From Polycladomyces abyssicola (lineage in GTDB: Bacteria > Bacillota > Bacilli > Thermoactinomycetales > JIR-001), in assembly GCF_018326425.1 (NCBI RefSeq), contig NZ_AP024601.1, positions 918,001-982,000 of the forward strand: DNA of 64,000 bases, in the 5' to 3' direction. Made by a program: the position numbers and the translations under genes. The notes under the pieces were generated by a model. That model was given only the letters and a program-made list of their open reading frames with translations, ran no database searches and had not been told where the DNA came from. Positions 1 through 8,254 of the stretch are shown in pieces; within the stretch, counting starts at the first letter, position 1, and every line of letters starts with the position of its first letter.

Positions 1-28
1 TCGTTAAACCACTTTGGCAACAGCCTCG

Positions 29-56
29 GCGAAGAAGTCGCTTCTTCGCTTTTTTT
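29..56 (+). terminator. Intrinsic terminator of an upstream gene
   Basis: A 9-bp perfect stem (29-37 with 41-49) with a 3-nt loop is followed by seven T residues. It closes a transcription unit that starts left of the window; in Bacillus the rplT/ysdA-ysdB genes lie here, but none of that coding sequence is visible. Confidence 0.85.
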
Positions 57-85
57 CTGCTGAGCGGAAAGAAACTACTCCGTTT

Positions 86-114
86 TTCCTTTTCCGTTTC
101 CGGTGTGGTAAGAT
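86..114 (+). promoter_or_regulatory. Possible SigmaA promoter of the M42 peptidase gene
   Basis: An extended -10 (TGG then TAAGAT, 109-114) lies about 65 bp upstream of the gene and downstream of the terminator at 29-56. The -35 region (86-91) is a poor match, so the call rests mainly on the -10 and the position. Confidence 0.35.
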
Positions 115-179
115 AGGACTCACAACAGTAATCCGATCCTACCTCATCACAAACGGGAGACAAGGGGGGAGCGATGGTG

Positions 180-1256
180 ATGGATGAGCTGCGTTCGATG
201 TTGGCGGAGTTGACGAACGCGGGCGGTCCACCCGGACATGAGGGAAACGTTCGTGAAGTGATGCGGCGCTGGACAACGCCCGTGGCGGATGAAGTAACAT
301 CAGATCGGCTGGGCGGTTTGATCGCCTGGAAAAAGGGAACGGCGGATGAACCTCGCGTTATGGTGGCAGGACACCTGGACGAGATCGGCTTCATGGTGAC
401 GCGAGTGACGAAAGACGGGTATCTGCGATTCCAGCCGTTGGGCGGTTGGTGGAGTCAGGTGTTGCCGGCCCAGCGTGTGGAGGTACATACGAAACAGGGA
501 ATCGTCATCGGCGTGATCGGTTCCAAGCCACCGCATCTGATGTCGCCGGAACAACGGAACAAGCCGGTCAAAACGGAAGATCTGTTTATCGATGTGGGGG
601 CCTCCAGCCAGGAGGAAGCGGAGTCGTTCGGCATCCGGCCGGGAGACCCGGTGATCCCGCATTCTCCATTTACGGTTCTGAAGAACGAAAAACTGTGGAT
701 GGCCAAAGCGATGGACAATCGGGTCGGATGCGCGGTAGCTGCTGAAGTATTGCGCCGGTTGCAACATACTGATCATCCAAACACCGTAGCGGCAGTGGGT
801 ACTGTGATGGAGGAAGTTGGCCGGAGGGGAGCGTTTACAGCATCCGCCGCCGTCAAGCCGGATGTGGCGTTTGCTGTGGATGTCGGCATTGCGGGGGACA
901 CGCCGGGTGTCGGTAAGGACGAAGCCGCTTCACGGTTGGGGGAAGGTCCGACCGTGGTGTTGGCTGACGGAGGACATCTCGCTCACCGGGGATTGTTGGC
1001 ATTGGTACAAAAGACGGCGGAGGAACAGGGAATCCCGCTTCAGCCGGATACGCTTCCGCGGGGAGCGACGGATGCCAGTCATATTCATCTCCACGGCCGA
1101 GGGGTTCCGACGTTGACCTTGGGTATTCCCGCCAGGTACATTCACAGCCATGCTTCGATTATCCACCGGGATGACTTGGAGAACCTGATTCGGCTACTGG
1201 TCGAAGTGATTCGGAAATTGGATCGTACGACGGTATATCATTTGTGTCATGGATAA
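180..1256 (+). CDS. M42 family metallopeptidase (glutamyl/deblocking aminopeptidase, YsdC-like)
   Basis: Cytoplasmic co-catalytic metal aminopeptidase of about 358 residues, the usual M42 length. The two-metal site is readable in order: the GHLDE motif (His and Asp, near residue 67), the MDNR aspartate, the catalytic EE pair in MEEVG, the aspartate in AVDVG, and a C-terminal His in the IHSHAS segment. An ATG at 174 is in frame, but the strong ribosome site (AGGGGGGAG, 163-171) is only 3 nt from it and 8 nt from the ATG at 180, so 180 is preferred. Next comes sspI on the other strand, the same neighbourhood as B. subtilis ysdC-sspI-ysgA-pheS. The substrate cannot be read from sequence; M42 members release N-terminal residues from peptides left by other proteases. 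Confidence 0.9.
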   Translation: MDELRSMLAELTNAGGPPGHEGNVREVMRRWTTPVADEVTSDRLGGLIAWKKGTADEPRVMVAGHLDEIGFMVTRVTKDGYLRFQPLGGWWSQVLPAQRVEVHTKQGIVIGVIGSKPPHLMSPEQRNKPVKTEDLFIDVGASSQEEAESFGIRPGDPVIPHSPFTVLKNEKLWMAKAMDNRVGCAVAAEVLRRLQHTDHPNTVAAVGTVMEEVGRRGAFTASAAVKPDVAFAVDVGIAGDTPGVGKDEAASRLGEGPTVVLADGGHLAHRGLLALVQKTAEEQGIPLQPDTLPRGATDASHIHLHGRGVPTLTLGIPARYIHSHASIIHRDDLENLIRLLVEVIRKLDRTTVYHLCHG

Positions 1257-1342
1257 AATAATGGAGGAGAACGGGAGCCGGCCCGCGTGTTGGGTGGAAA
1301 CGGCTCCCTCCCTTCGCCAGGGCCGGAAAATGGGAACTTGAT

Positions 1343-1576
1343 TCATGGCCGGGGCGGAATGGCCTTCTCATTGGGCAGGGCGCTGTGAAGGGTTTGAATC
1401 ATGTGTTCTTGTTCTCCCGGTTGGCTGTTTTTCCAAATCACTTCAAAAACGACGCCCAGTCCGGGCAAGAGTTTTTCTTCCCTTCGTTGGATCGAGTCGA
1501 CCACCATATCTTTCAATTCTTGCGGGTTCATGTCTTGAATATTGTGGATGACAGCTCCACGGATATCGATGTTCAC
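1343..1576 (-). CDS. sspI: Small acid-soluble spore protein SspI
   Basis: A 77-residue minor SASP made in the forespore. The central motif LPGLGVVFEVIW and the N-terminal pattern NIDIRGAVIHN match SspI of Bacillus, and the position between the M42 peptidase and the rRNA methylase/pheS genes is the B. subtilis one. In-frame TTG codons at 1585 and 1582 lie too close to the ribosome site (GGAGG at 1586-1590), whereas GTG at 1576 is 9 nt away and gives the family's normal N-terminus. A SigmaG-like promoter lies just upstream. An inverted repeat (1273-1280 with 1301-1308) downstream lacks a clear T tract. Confidence 0.9.
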   Translation of the reverse strand: MNIDIRGAVIHNIQDMNPQELKDMVVDSIQRREEKLLPGLGVVFEVIWKNSQPGEQEHMIQTLHSALPNEKAIPPRP

Positions 1577-1598
1577 TGACAACAACCTCCTTTTGTTC

Positions 1599-1629
1599 TA
1601 TTGTGAGCCGTCCGTCATCGAGTTATCCC
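1599..1629 (-). promoter_or_regulatory. Putative SigmaG promoter of sspI
   Basis: On the minus strand GGGATA (-35) and CACAATA (-10) are separated by 18 bp. This is one -10 mismatch from the SigmaG pattern GnATA-N17/18-CATAATA. sspI is a SigmaG gene in Bacillus and this site lies directly upstream of its ribosome site. Confidence 0.5.
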
Positions 1630-1669
1630 TTGATGCTGAAGCAAAATACGGATAGGTGGGTGTGTAGAG

Positions 1670-2326
1670 GTGAGTAAGCAGTTTGCCGTAATCGGATTGG
1701 GTCGCTTCGGTGGCAGTGTGGCCCATACCTTGAGCGAAATGGGATATGAGGTGTTGGCGATCGACCAAGATCCCCAGCGGGTGCAGGATTTTTCTCAAGT
1801 CGTCACGCATGCGGTCGAGGCCGATTCGACCGATGAGAATGCACTGAAGGCATTGGGTATCCGCAATTTTGACGTGGTAGTGGTGTCCATCGGTGAAGAT
1901 ATTCAGGCCAGTATCATGACCACGTTGATTTTGAAAGAGCTGGGCGTGAAAAAGATCGTCGTCAAAGCGCGCAATGATCTGCATGGAAAGGTATTGTACA
2001 AAATCGGTGCAGACAAGGTGGTCTATCCGGAACGCGATATGGGTGTTCGGGTGGTGCACCATTTGATTTCGCCCAACATTCTGGACTACATCCAATTGGC
2101 GGACGGGTACAGCATTGTGGAGATCAGCGCCGGAGACTTTTTTGCCGGCAAAACGTTGCAGGAGTTGGACATTCGGGCCCGTTACGGTTGCAACGTGATG
2201 GCGATCAAATCTCGAGACGGCAAAATCAATATCGCACCGGCGGCAGAGGATGTTATCCACAAAGGAGATGTGCTGGTGGTCATCGGCCGCAACGACAACC
2301 TGAAACAATTGGAGGAGAATGCATAA
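1670..2326 (+). CDS. TrkA/Ktr-type K+ channel regulatory subunit (KtrA/KtrC-like RCK protein)
   Basis: A 218-residue cytosolic gating ring protein that partners a KtrB/KtrD membrane subunit. An N-terminal Rossmann RCK_N domain carries the nucleotide motif GLGRFG (residues 9-14) and an acidic residue at the end of the second strand (LAIDQD). An RCK_C domain follows from about residue 135, where c-di-AMP binds in characterised relatives. GTG start with AGGTGGG 9 nt upstream. No Ktr membrane subunit is in the window, as for B. subtilis ktrC, which is also unlinked. It is followed immediately by the rRNA methylase gene and is probably co-transcribed with it. Confidence 0.9.
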   Translation: MSKQFAVIGLGRFGGSVAHTLSEMGYEVLAIDQDPQRVQDFSQVVTHAVEADSTDENALKALGIRNFDVVVVSIGEDIQASIMTTLILKELGVKKIVVKARNDLHGKVLYKIGADKVVYPERDMGVRVVHHLISPNILDYIQLADGYSIVEISAGDFFAGKTLQELDIRARYGCNVMAIKSRDGKINIAPAAEDVIHKGDVLVVIGRNDNLKQLEENA

Positions 2327-2327
2327 T

Positions 2328-3134
2328 TTGAAACCGATCGTTCTCACGTCGCCGCACAACGACCAAGTCAAACGCTGGAGAAAGCTGCAGTCGCGCAAAG
2401 GTCGCCAGACACTGGGAACTTTGTGGATCGAAGGTGAACATCTGCTGGAGGAATCAGTCAAAGCCGGCTGGCGAGTGCGGGCATTGATCGTCGACCAAGA
2501 GCGGGAAGCCGAACATCGACAGTGGTGGGAACAGCGGATCAAAAACGTGCCGGTGTACTTCCTTCCGACCCGGTTATATCGCACTTTGGCGGATACAGAG
2601 ACACCGCAGGGAATCGCCGCGGAAGTGGAGATTCCCAAAAGGGAGGTGGATCCGGCGATTCCCGCCGACGGCGTGCTGTTACTGTTGGATGCCGTGCAGG
2701 ACCCCGGCAATGTGGGAACCATGTTGCGCACAGCTCGGGCGGTGGGGGCCACTGGTGTATGGTTGGGGAAAGGAACCGTCGATCCTTACAACCCGAAAGT
2801 GGTCCGAGCCGCGATGGGTGCACTTTTCCACGTACCCATCCGCATGATCGATTTGCATGAGGAACTTCCGCGACTTCGTTCTGCCGGTTACCGGGTGGTG
2901 GGAACGCATCCCCGTGGGGACAACGTCCACTTTGATGTATCATATCCGGGGCGCACCGCCTTTTTGCTGGGTAACGAAGGAAGGGGCGTGGATCCCGAGC
3001 TGATGCGGTGGGTGGATTGCAAAGTCTCGATCCCAATGCCGGGGGGAGCCGAATCCCTCAATGTTTCCGTCACTGCATCGTTGCTGTTGTATGAGTATCT
3101 GCGCCAACAACGCGGTGGTTCGCTCGACTGTTGA
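2328..3134 (+). CDS. TrmH/SpoU-family rRNA 2'-O-methyltransferase (YsgA-like)
   Basis: SPOUT-fold RNA ribose methyltransferase of about 268 residues. An N-terminal L30e-like substrate-binding domain (GTLWIEGEHLLEE) precedes the SpoU motifs: motif 1 DPGNVGTMLRTA with the catalytic Arg, motif 2 LLGNEGRGV, and motif 3 IPMPGGAESLNVSVT at the SAM knot. The likely target is 23S rRNA, by family. An ATG at 2319 lies only 1 nt from the GGAGGAG site (2311-2317), so TTG at 2328, 10 nt away and just after the stop of the previous gene, is preferred. It sits before pheST as ysgA does in B. subtilis. Its stop codon overlaps the -35 of the pheS promoter. Confidence 0.88.
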   Translation: MKPIVLTSPHNDQVKRWRKLQSRKGRQTLGTLWIEGEHLLEESVKAGWRVRALIVDQEREAEHRQWWEQRIKNVPVYFLPTRLYRTLADTETPQGIAAEVEIPKREVDPAIPADGVLLLLDAVQDPGNVGTMLRTARAVGATGVWLGKGTVDPYNPKVVRAAMGALFHVPIRMIDLHEELPRLRSAGYRVVGTHPRGDNVHFDVSYPGRTAFLLGNEGRGVDPELMRWVDCKVSIPMPGGAESLNVSVTASLLLYEYLRQQRGGSLDC

Positions 3135-3159
3135 AACGAAACATGGTTTTCGTTATACT
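3131..3159 (+). promoter_or_regulatory. SigmaA promoter of the pheST T-box operon
   Basis: TTGAAA (3131-3136) and TATACT (3154-3159) are separated by exactly 17 bp, just upstream of the T-box leader and overlapping the end of the preceding gene. Confidence 0.75.
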
Positions 3160-3189
3160 AAAAAAGAAATTTTCTTCATATTATATCGG

Positions 3190-3470
3190 CTGTGAAGGAG
3201 AGGAGTAGGCAGTGCGCCCTTGACAGGGAGGAGGTGCCGCGACTGAAAGCACCTCCAGGAAGCGGCTCGCCGAAGTTCGCTCCGGAGCTGTCCCCTGAAC
3301 CAGAAAGTAGGGGGTACCGGCTGTGCTCGTTATCGCACGTAAAGCGGGATGACGAAGTTCAGGGCGTATCGGGTGATTCTGGCCGAATATCACGCCCAGG
3401 ATGTTTCGTTGTCCAAAAAGGGTGGTACCGCGAATCTCTCGTCCCTTTGGGCGCAGAGATTTTTTTATTA
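3190..3470 (+). promoter_or_regulatory. T-box leader (tRNA-Phe responsive) of pheST with terminator
   Basis: The invariant T-box sequence AGGGTGGTACCGCG is at 3419-3432. It is followed by a terminator stem (AATCTCT...AGAGATT around a CCC/GGG inner pairing) and a U run at 3460-3466. Stem I carries a hairpin with GGAGGTGC/GCACCTCC arms near 3230-3258. A TTC at 3276-3278, directly 5' of the closing strand GCTCC, fits a phenylalanine specifier codon. Uncharged tRNA-Phe should pair there and let transcription reach pheS. The specifier position is an inference; the T-box itself is unambiguous. Confidence 0.95.
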
Positions 3471-3497
3471 CATAGGCAGAAGAAGGGAGTGTCCGTG

Positions 3498-4532
3498 ATG
3501 CGTGAGCGGTTGGAAGCCTTGAAAGCGGAAGCGGAGCAAGCGATTCAAGGTGCAAAGGATTTGGAAACGTTAAAGCAATTGCGTGTCAAATATTTGGGCA
3601 AAAAAGGAGAGCTGACCGCCGTTTTGCGCGGAATGGGCGAGTTATCTGCGGAAGAGCGTCCAGTGATCGGGAAGTTGGCCAATGATATTCGCCAAACACT
3701 GGAGCGGATATTGGACGAGAAAGAGACCGCGTTAGAAAAGGCAGCGATGGAAGCGCGACTCAAGGAAGAGACAATAGACGTCACCCTTCCGGGTGTGCCC
3801 CGGCCGTTGGGCTCGATTCACCCGTTGACCGCAGTGATCCAGCAAGTGGAAAACATCTTTATCGGTATGGGGTTTGAGGTAGCCGAAGGACCGGAAGTGG
3901 AAAAGGACTGGTACAATTTCGAAGCGCTCAATATGCCCAAAGATCATCCGGCTCGGGATATGCAGGATTCTTTTTACATCACGCGGGAGATTTTGCTCCG
4001 TACGCAAACTTCACCCGTGCAGGTGCGTACGCTGCAGGCCAAAGAGGGTAAAGTGCCGGTGCGCATGATTTGTCCAGGAAAAGTGTATCGGCGGGATGAC
4101 GACGACGCCACCCACTCGCACCAATTTACACAAATCGAGGGATTGGTCGTTGATCGCGGCGTATCCATGAGTGAATTAAAAGGGACGCTGCTGGCGTTTG
4201 CGAAACAGATGTTCGGCGAAGATCATGAATTCCGGTTCCGTCCGAGCTATTTCCCGTTCACCGAACCGAGCATGGAAATGGACATGTCGTGCATGATATG
4301 CGGTGGTGAAGGATGCCGCATTTGCAAGGAAACCGGATGGATTGAAATTTTGGGGGCGGGGATGGTCCACCCCAACGTGTTGGAAAAATCGGGTTACAAC
4401 GCTGAGCGCTATACCGGTTTTGCGTTCGGAATGGGTGTGGAGCGCATCGCGATGATTAAGTACGGAATCGATGACATCCGTCATTTCTACACCAACGACC
4501 TGCGCGTCTTGCGGCAATTCCAATCGGTTTGA
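3498..4532 (+). CDS. pheS: Phenylalanyl-tRNA synthetase alpha subunit
   Basis: The catalytic class II subunit of the alpha2-beta2 PheRS. The open frame extends upstream through the T-box leader, but ATG at 3498, 8 nt after AGAAGGGAG, gives 344 residues, the length of B. subtilis PheS. An N-terminal coiled-coil arm (residues 1-85) binds tRNA. The catalytic core follows, with motif 2 around [17 protein letters not shown] and motif 3 [13 protein letters not shown] near the C-terminus. The cysteine-rich segment [13 protein letters not shown] is typical of bacterial PheS. pheT follows after 15 bp. Confidence 0.97.
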   Translation: MRERLEALKAEAEQAIQGAKDLETLKQLRVKYLGKKGELTAVLRGMGELSAEERPVIGKLANDIRQTLERILDEKETALEKAAMEARLKEETIDVTLPGVPRPLGSIHPLTAVIQQVENIFIGMGFEVAEGPEVEKDWYNFEALNMPKDHPARDMQDSFYITREILLRTQTSPVQVRTLQAKEGKVPVRMICPGKVYRRDDDDATHSHQFTQIEGLVVDRGVSMSELKGTLLAFAKQMFGEDHEFRFRPSYFPFTEPSMEMDMSCMICGGEGCRICKETGWIEILGAGMVHPNVLEKSGYNAERYTGFAFGMGVERIAMIKYGIDDIRHFYTNDLRVLRQFQSV

Positions 4533-4547
4533 GGGAGGAGACGTGGC

Positions 4548-6971
4548 ATGCTGGTATCGTATGAATGGTTGAACGAATATGTGGACCTGGAAGGACTGAC
4601 ACCCGAAGATGTCGCCCACGCTTTGACGCAGAGCGGTGTGGCCGTGGATGTGATTTACACGCGGGACACGGGGATTCGCAATGTGGTCGTGGGGAAAGTG
4701 TTGTCGACTGAGCCCCATCCACAGGCGGATCGGTTGAAAGTGTGCCAAGTGGATGTTGGCAAGGATGGGCCGCTTACCATCGTTTGCGGTGCGGCCAATG
4801 TGGCTGCGGGACAACTGGTTCCCATCGCATTGGAAGGGGCGTCCCTGCCGGGCGGGGTCACCATCAAGCGGACCAAACTCCGCGGCGTGGAGTCTCAGGG
4901 AATGATTTGCTCCGCCAAGGAGTTGGGTTTCCCGGAGAAAGTGTTGTCCAAACAACAGCGGGAGGGCATCATGGTCTTGCCCGACGAAGTCGAAATCGGT
5001 AGTGACATGCGCACTGTGCTGGGCATGTACGATCAGGTGTTGGAGCTGGACCTGACGCCCAACCGTTCCGACTGTCTCAGCATGATCGGCGTGGCATATG
5101 AAGTAGCTGCCGTGTTGGACCGCGAAGTACGTCTGCCGGAACCGGAAGCGCTGGAACCGACGGGAGATGAAATTCGTGTGGACATCACGGTGGAATCGGA
5201 AGAAGATTGTCCGCTCTATGCCGCACAGGTGATCGACAACCTGAAAGTGGGCCCGTCTCCGCAATGGATGCAAAACCGTTTGATTTCTGCCGGGATTCGT
5301 CCGGTCAACAACATCGTGGACATCACCAACTATGTGATGATCGAGTATGGTCAACCCCTGCACGCATTTGACTTGGACAAACTGTCCAACGGCGGACGCA
5401 TCGTCGTGCGTCGGGCACGTAACGGTGAGACCATTGAAACGTTGGACGGCGTCACCCGAGCGTGCGGCGAGGAAACGTTGCTCATCACCGACGGCAGCAA
5501 ACCGATCGGCATTGCGGGGGTGATGGGCGGCGCCAACTCCGAAGTGTCCGAGGAAACGACACGGGTGCTGTTGGAGGCAGCCTTTTTCTCCCCGCCCATC
5601 ATTCGTCGGACTTCGCGTAAGTTGGGACTGCGCTCGGAAGCGAGCAACCGCTTCGAAAAAGCGGTCGATCCGGAGCGCATCATCCCGGCTCTGCAACGTG
5701 CGGTGGAATTGCTCACCCTGTACGCCGGCGGGCGGGTTGTATCTAGGGTGACAACAGAGCGCGTCGGAGATATCGACGAGCTGACCGTGAGCCTGCGCCA
5801 TGATCGATTGACACACGTGCTGGGCGTGAAATTGAAAGAAAAGGATGTGCTGGATATCTTCCGTCGGCTGCGTTTCCCGGTAAAGGTAGATGACGGGGTC
5901 TACCGTGTACAGGTGCCGACGCGTCGACCGGATATCGCCATTGAAGTCGATCTGATCGAAGAAGTGGCTCGACTGTACGGTTACGATAACATCCCGGCCA
6001 CATTGCCGTGGGGACAGCAATCGCCTGGCGGGTTGACCCGCGAACAAAAGCTTGTCCGTGTGATTCGGAACACCCTGCGGACGTTGGGCATGCATGAAGT
6101 GATCACTTACAGCTTGACTTCCCCTGGATTAGGAAGTGAGATCGCCTCGATCAACCAAGAAGGGCAACCGATCCGGGTGGCCATGCCGATGAGCGAAGAG
6201 CGGAGCGTTTTGCGGACCAGCCTGCTGCCGCATCTGATCGAAACGGCTGCATACAACCTGAAACGGCAACAAGAGCGCGTCGCCATCTTTGAAATCGGGA
6301 AAACCTTCCATGCCCATGAGAAGAAGTTGACCGATTTGCCGGAAGAGCGATGGGAATTGGCCGGTCTGCTTGCCGGAAAATCGGTGCCGACCAACTGGCG
6401 TCAGCCCTCGTCACCCAGTGATTTTTACACGGCCAAGGGCGTGCTTGAAACCCTGTTGAACCGTTTGGGCATCCATAATGTGGAATACCGTGCGGTCCAA
6501 CCGGTAGGTTTCCATCCCGGACGCACCGCGGAACTCGTGGTAGATGGTCGGGTCATCGGTATTTTGGGACAACTGCATCCGCAAGTGGCCCAACAATACG
6601 ATCTCGGCCCCACGATGGTGTGTCAGTTGGATCTGTCAGCGATCTTTGCTGCGGCACAAACGAATGTTCATTTCGAACCGCCCAGCCGTCATCCCGCGGT
6701 AACCCGCGATTTGGCATTGGTAGTGGATCGGGATCTTTTGGTTGGCAAAGTCGAGCAGGAGATCAAAAAGGCGGCGGGCGAATGGCTGGAATCCGTGACG
6801 TTGTTTGACGTGTTTACAGGAGAACAGATTGGGGAAGGAAAGAAAAGCGTAGCCTATTCGTTGGTGTACCGGGCGAAGGATCGTACGCTGACCGACGAAG
6901 AGGTCAACCGGGTACATCAGGCGGTGATCGACCATCTCGAAGCGACGTGTGGTGCACAGTTGCGCATGTAA
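4548..6971 (+). CDS. pheT: Phenylalanyl-tRNA synthetase beta subunit
   Basis: A 807-residue tRNA-binding and editing subunit of PheRS. Visible in order: an EMAP-type tRNA-binding OB domain (about 40-150), the B3/B4 editing domain, the B5 domain, a catalytic-like class II core, and a C-terminal anticodon-binding FDX-ACB domain (SRHPAVTRDLALVVD onward). Length matches B. subtilis PheT (804). ATG start with GGGAGGAG upstream, translated together with pheS. In B. subtilis rnhC follows; here the next gene is zapA. Confidence 0.97.
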   Translation: MLVSYEWLNEYVDLEGLTPEDVAHALTQSGVAVDVIYTRDTGIRNVVVGKVLSTEPHPQADRLKVCQVDVGKDGPLTIVCGAANVAAGQLVPIALEGASLPGGVTIKRTKLRGVESQGMICSAKELGFPEKVLSKQQREGIMVLPDEVEIGSDMRTVLGMYDQVLELDLTPNRSDCLSMIGVAYEVAAVLDREVRLPEPEALEPTGDEIRVDITVESEEDCPLYAAQVIDNLKVGPSPQWMQNRLISAGIRPVNNIVDITNYVMIEYGQPLHAFDLDKLSNGGRIVVRRARNGETIETLDGVTRACGEETLLITDGSKPIGIAGVMGGANSEVSEETTRVLLEAAFFSPPIIRRTSRKLGLRSEASNRFEKAVDPERIIPALQRAVELLTLYAGGRVVSRVTTERVGDIDELTVSLRHDRLTHVLGVKLKEKDVLDIFRRLRFPVKVDDGVYRVQVPTRRPDIAIEVDLIEEVARLYGYDNIPATLPWGQQSPGGLTREQKLVRVIRNTLRTLGMHEVITYSLTSPGLGSEIASINQEGQPIRVAMPMSEERSVLRTSLLPHLIETAAYNLKRQQERVAIFEIGKTFHAHEKKLTDLPEERWELAGLLAGKSVPTNWRQPSSPSDFYTAKGVLETLLNRLGIHNVEYRAVQPVGFHPGRTAELVVDGRVIGILGQLHPQVAQQYDLGPTMVCQLDLSAIFAAAQTNVHFEPPSRHPAVTRDLALVVDRDLLVGKVEQEIKKAAGEWLESVTLFDVFTGEQIGEGKKSVAYSLVYRAKDRTLTDEEVNRVHQAVIDHLEATCGAQLRM

Positions 6972-7093
6972 GGTTGAGTCCGCAAATTTCTTCCGGTCGA
7001 ATTCTCCGGAATAACAGGGAAAACGGCCCCCTCGTGTCGAAATGGATGTTGTCAGGCAGTCTCACCTTCACTTGGTGAAGGAGGTTGCAATCG

Positions 7094-7345
7094 ATGACCA
7101 AAAATAAATTGAGCGTGGAGATCTTCGGACAACAGTACAACATCACGGGAAAAGCCAGTCCCAGTTACATGCGGGAAGTAGCCAACCATGTTGACGAAAC
7201 GATGCGGATGATCTCACAAGCCAATCCCCGTTTGGATACCACGCGTCTGGCGGTACTTTCGGCCGTCAATATAGCGGATGCCTATATGAAACTGAAACGG
7301 GAACATGACGAGATCCTGCATCTGATCGAAGATGATCAACCGTGA
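7094..7345 (+). CDS. zapA: Cell division protein ZapA
   Basis: An 83-residue FtsZ-ring stabiliser. The N-terminal NKLSVEIFGQQYNI strand motif and the C-terminal helix (ADAYMKLKREHDEIL, a coiled-coil dimer segment) are typical. An upstream in-frame TTG (7085) overlaps the ribosome site AAGGAGG (7078-7084), so ATG at 7094, 9 nt downstream of it, is the start. The next gene, cvpA, begins 13 bp after the stop, as in the B. subtilis zapA-yshB pair. Confidence 0.92.
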   Translation: MTKNKLSVEIFGQQYNITGKASPSYMREVANHVDETMRMISQANPRLDTTRLAVLSAVNIADAYMKLKREHDEILHLIEDDQP

Positions 7346-7358
7346 GGAGCGGGTGAAC

Positions 7359-7904
7359 ATGAATGTACTAGACGGGATCATCCTGCTCTTGGTGATCGGA
7401 GGATTGTTGCGAGGATATCGGCGCGGCTTGATTCTGCAGGCCGCGTCGTTGGCCGGTTTGGTTTTGGCGTGGGTGGTGGCGTTTTACTTCACCGACGAGG
7501 TAACACCGGTTCTGCAGAAAAATGTTCCCTTGCCCGAATCTGTAACCGGAGACGGTTTGATGCGCTTGTTGCCATTGGAACGCGCCCTGTATACGGTGAT
7601 GGCGTTTCTGCTCTTGTTTTTCGGAACCAAACTGGCGGTCTCGCTTTTGTCCAGGGTACTCAATCAGTTGGCGCAGCTGCCTGTATTATCGGTATTGAAC
7701 CGAATCGGCGGCTTGGTTTTGGGCGTTTTGCAAGCTGTTTTGCTGGTGTGGATCATGGTCAACTTGTTGCATTTCCTACCATGGGAGAAAGGACAAGAAG
7801 CCGTACAACAATCCGGCATCGCCCAAAACCTGTTGGAAGCAACCCCCCAATGGACAACGGAACTGAAACAACTGTTGCATGACGCAATGCGGCAGCGGTC
7901 ATAA
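7359..7904 (+). CDS. CvpA family membrane protein (YshB-like)
   Basis: An integral membrane protein of about 181 residues with four predicted transmembrane segments. It starts MNVLDGIILLLVIGGLLRGYRRG, the family signature with GxxRGxxxG after the first segment. ATG at 7359 lies 9 nt from GAGGAG (7344-7349); earlier in-frame codons overlap zapA. CvpA was named from colicin V production; the general role is unknown. In B. subtilis polX and mutS2 follow; here a terminator ends the unit and unrelated genes intervene. Confidence 0.88.
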   Translation: MNVLDGIILLLVIGGLLRGYRRGLILQAASLAGLVLAWVVAFYFTDEVTPVLQKNVPLPESVTGDGLMRLLPLERALYTVMAFLLLFFGTKLAVSLLSRVLNQLAQLPVLSVLNRIGGLVLGVLQAVLLVWIMVNLLHFLPWEKGQEAVQQSGIAQNLLEATPQWTTELKQLLHDAMRQRS

Positions 7905-7948
7905 GGGACGTACCAAATTGAAACGATGAATCAAAATAGATGTTGATT

Positions 7949-7980
7949 TGCCTGACGAGATTCTGTCAGGCATTTTTTTT
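7949..7980 (+). terminator. Intrinsic terminator after cvpA
   Basis: An 8-bp stem TGCCTGAC/GTCAGGCA (7949-7956 with 7965-7972) is followed by eight T residues. It ends the pheST-zapA-cvpA unit. Confidence 0.9.
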
Positions 7981-8123
7981 AACTGCTCTGTGATGTGATG
8001 GTCAAGAATACTATCTGTTCCATATTTTTTCTGTGATCATTTTGCTCTTTCCACAGTTTTTTCTGATTCACAACGGGTTATATGATAGATTGGACGATGA
8101 TTCTTCCAAGTGGGGAGATGGCC

Positions 8124-8138
8124 ATGTAAACGTTGTTC
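8124..8138 (+). promoter_or_regulatory. Candidate catabolite-responsive element (cre-like)
   Basis: The left half and centre, ATGTAAACGTT, match the CcpA cre consensus exactly; the right half is weak. It lies about 115 bp upstream of the DUF1861-GH130 pair and about 38 bp downstream of a -10-like TATGAT (8081-8086). It is suggestive because the genes act on carbohydrate, but one good half-site is limited evidence. Confidence 0.35.
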
Positions 8139-8254
8139 TTTCGTAAATCTGTATGCCTCCGATGTGTTGTTGACGGTGCCCATTTTCTTCCTATTCGTTT
8201 GGTTCTCCCAGAAGTTTCAGCAGGGTATGCAATTTCATTTGAAATAGTAATGGC

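Noticed and set aside
1273-1308. Terminator between the M42 peptidase and sspI
   Set aside because: GGGAGCCG/CGGCTCCC is a real inverted repeat, but the loop is 20 nt and neither side has a T tract; mentioned only with sspI.
1598-2752. A 384-codon minus-strand frame
   Set aside because: Shadow of the Ktr regulator and methyltransferase genes; no recognisable motif.
3192-3497. Upstream extension of pheS through the T-box leader
   Set aside because: The frame happens to be open, but the T-box and its terminator lie here and ATG 3498 has the ribosome site and the family's N-terminus.
4176-6095. A 639-codon open frame on the minus strand across pheS-pheT
   Set aside because: His/Gln/Arg-rich shadow translation with no domain or ribosome site, opposite genuine pheT.
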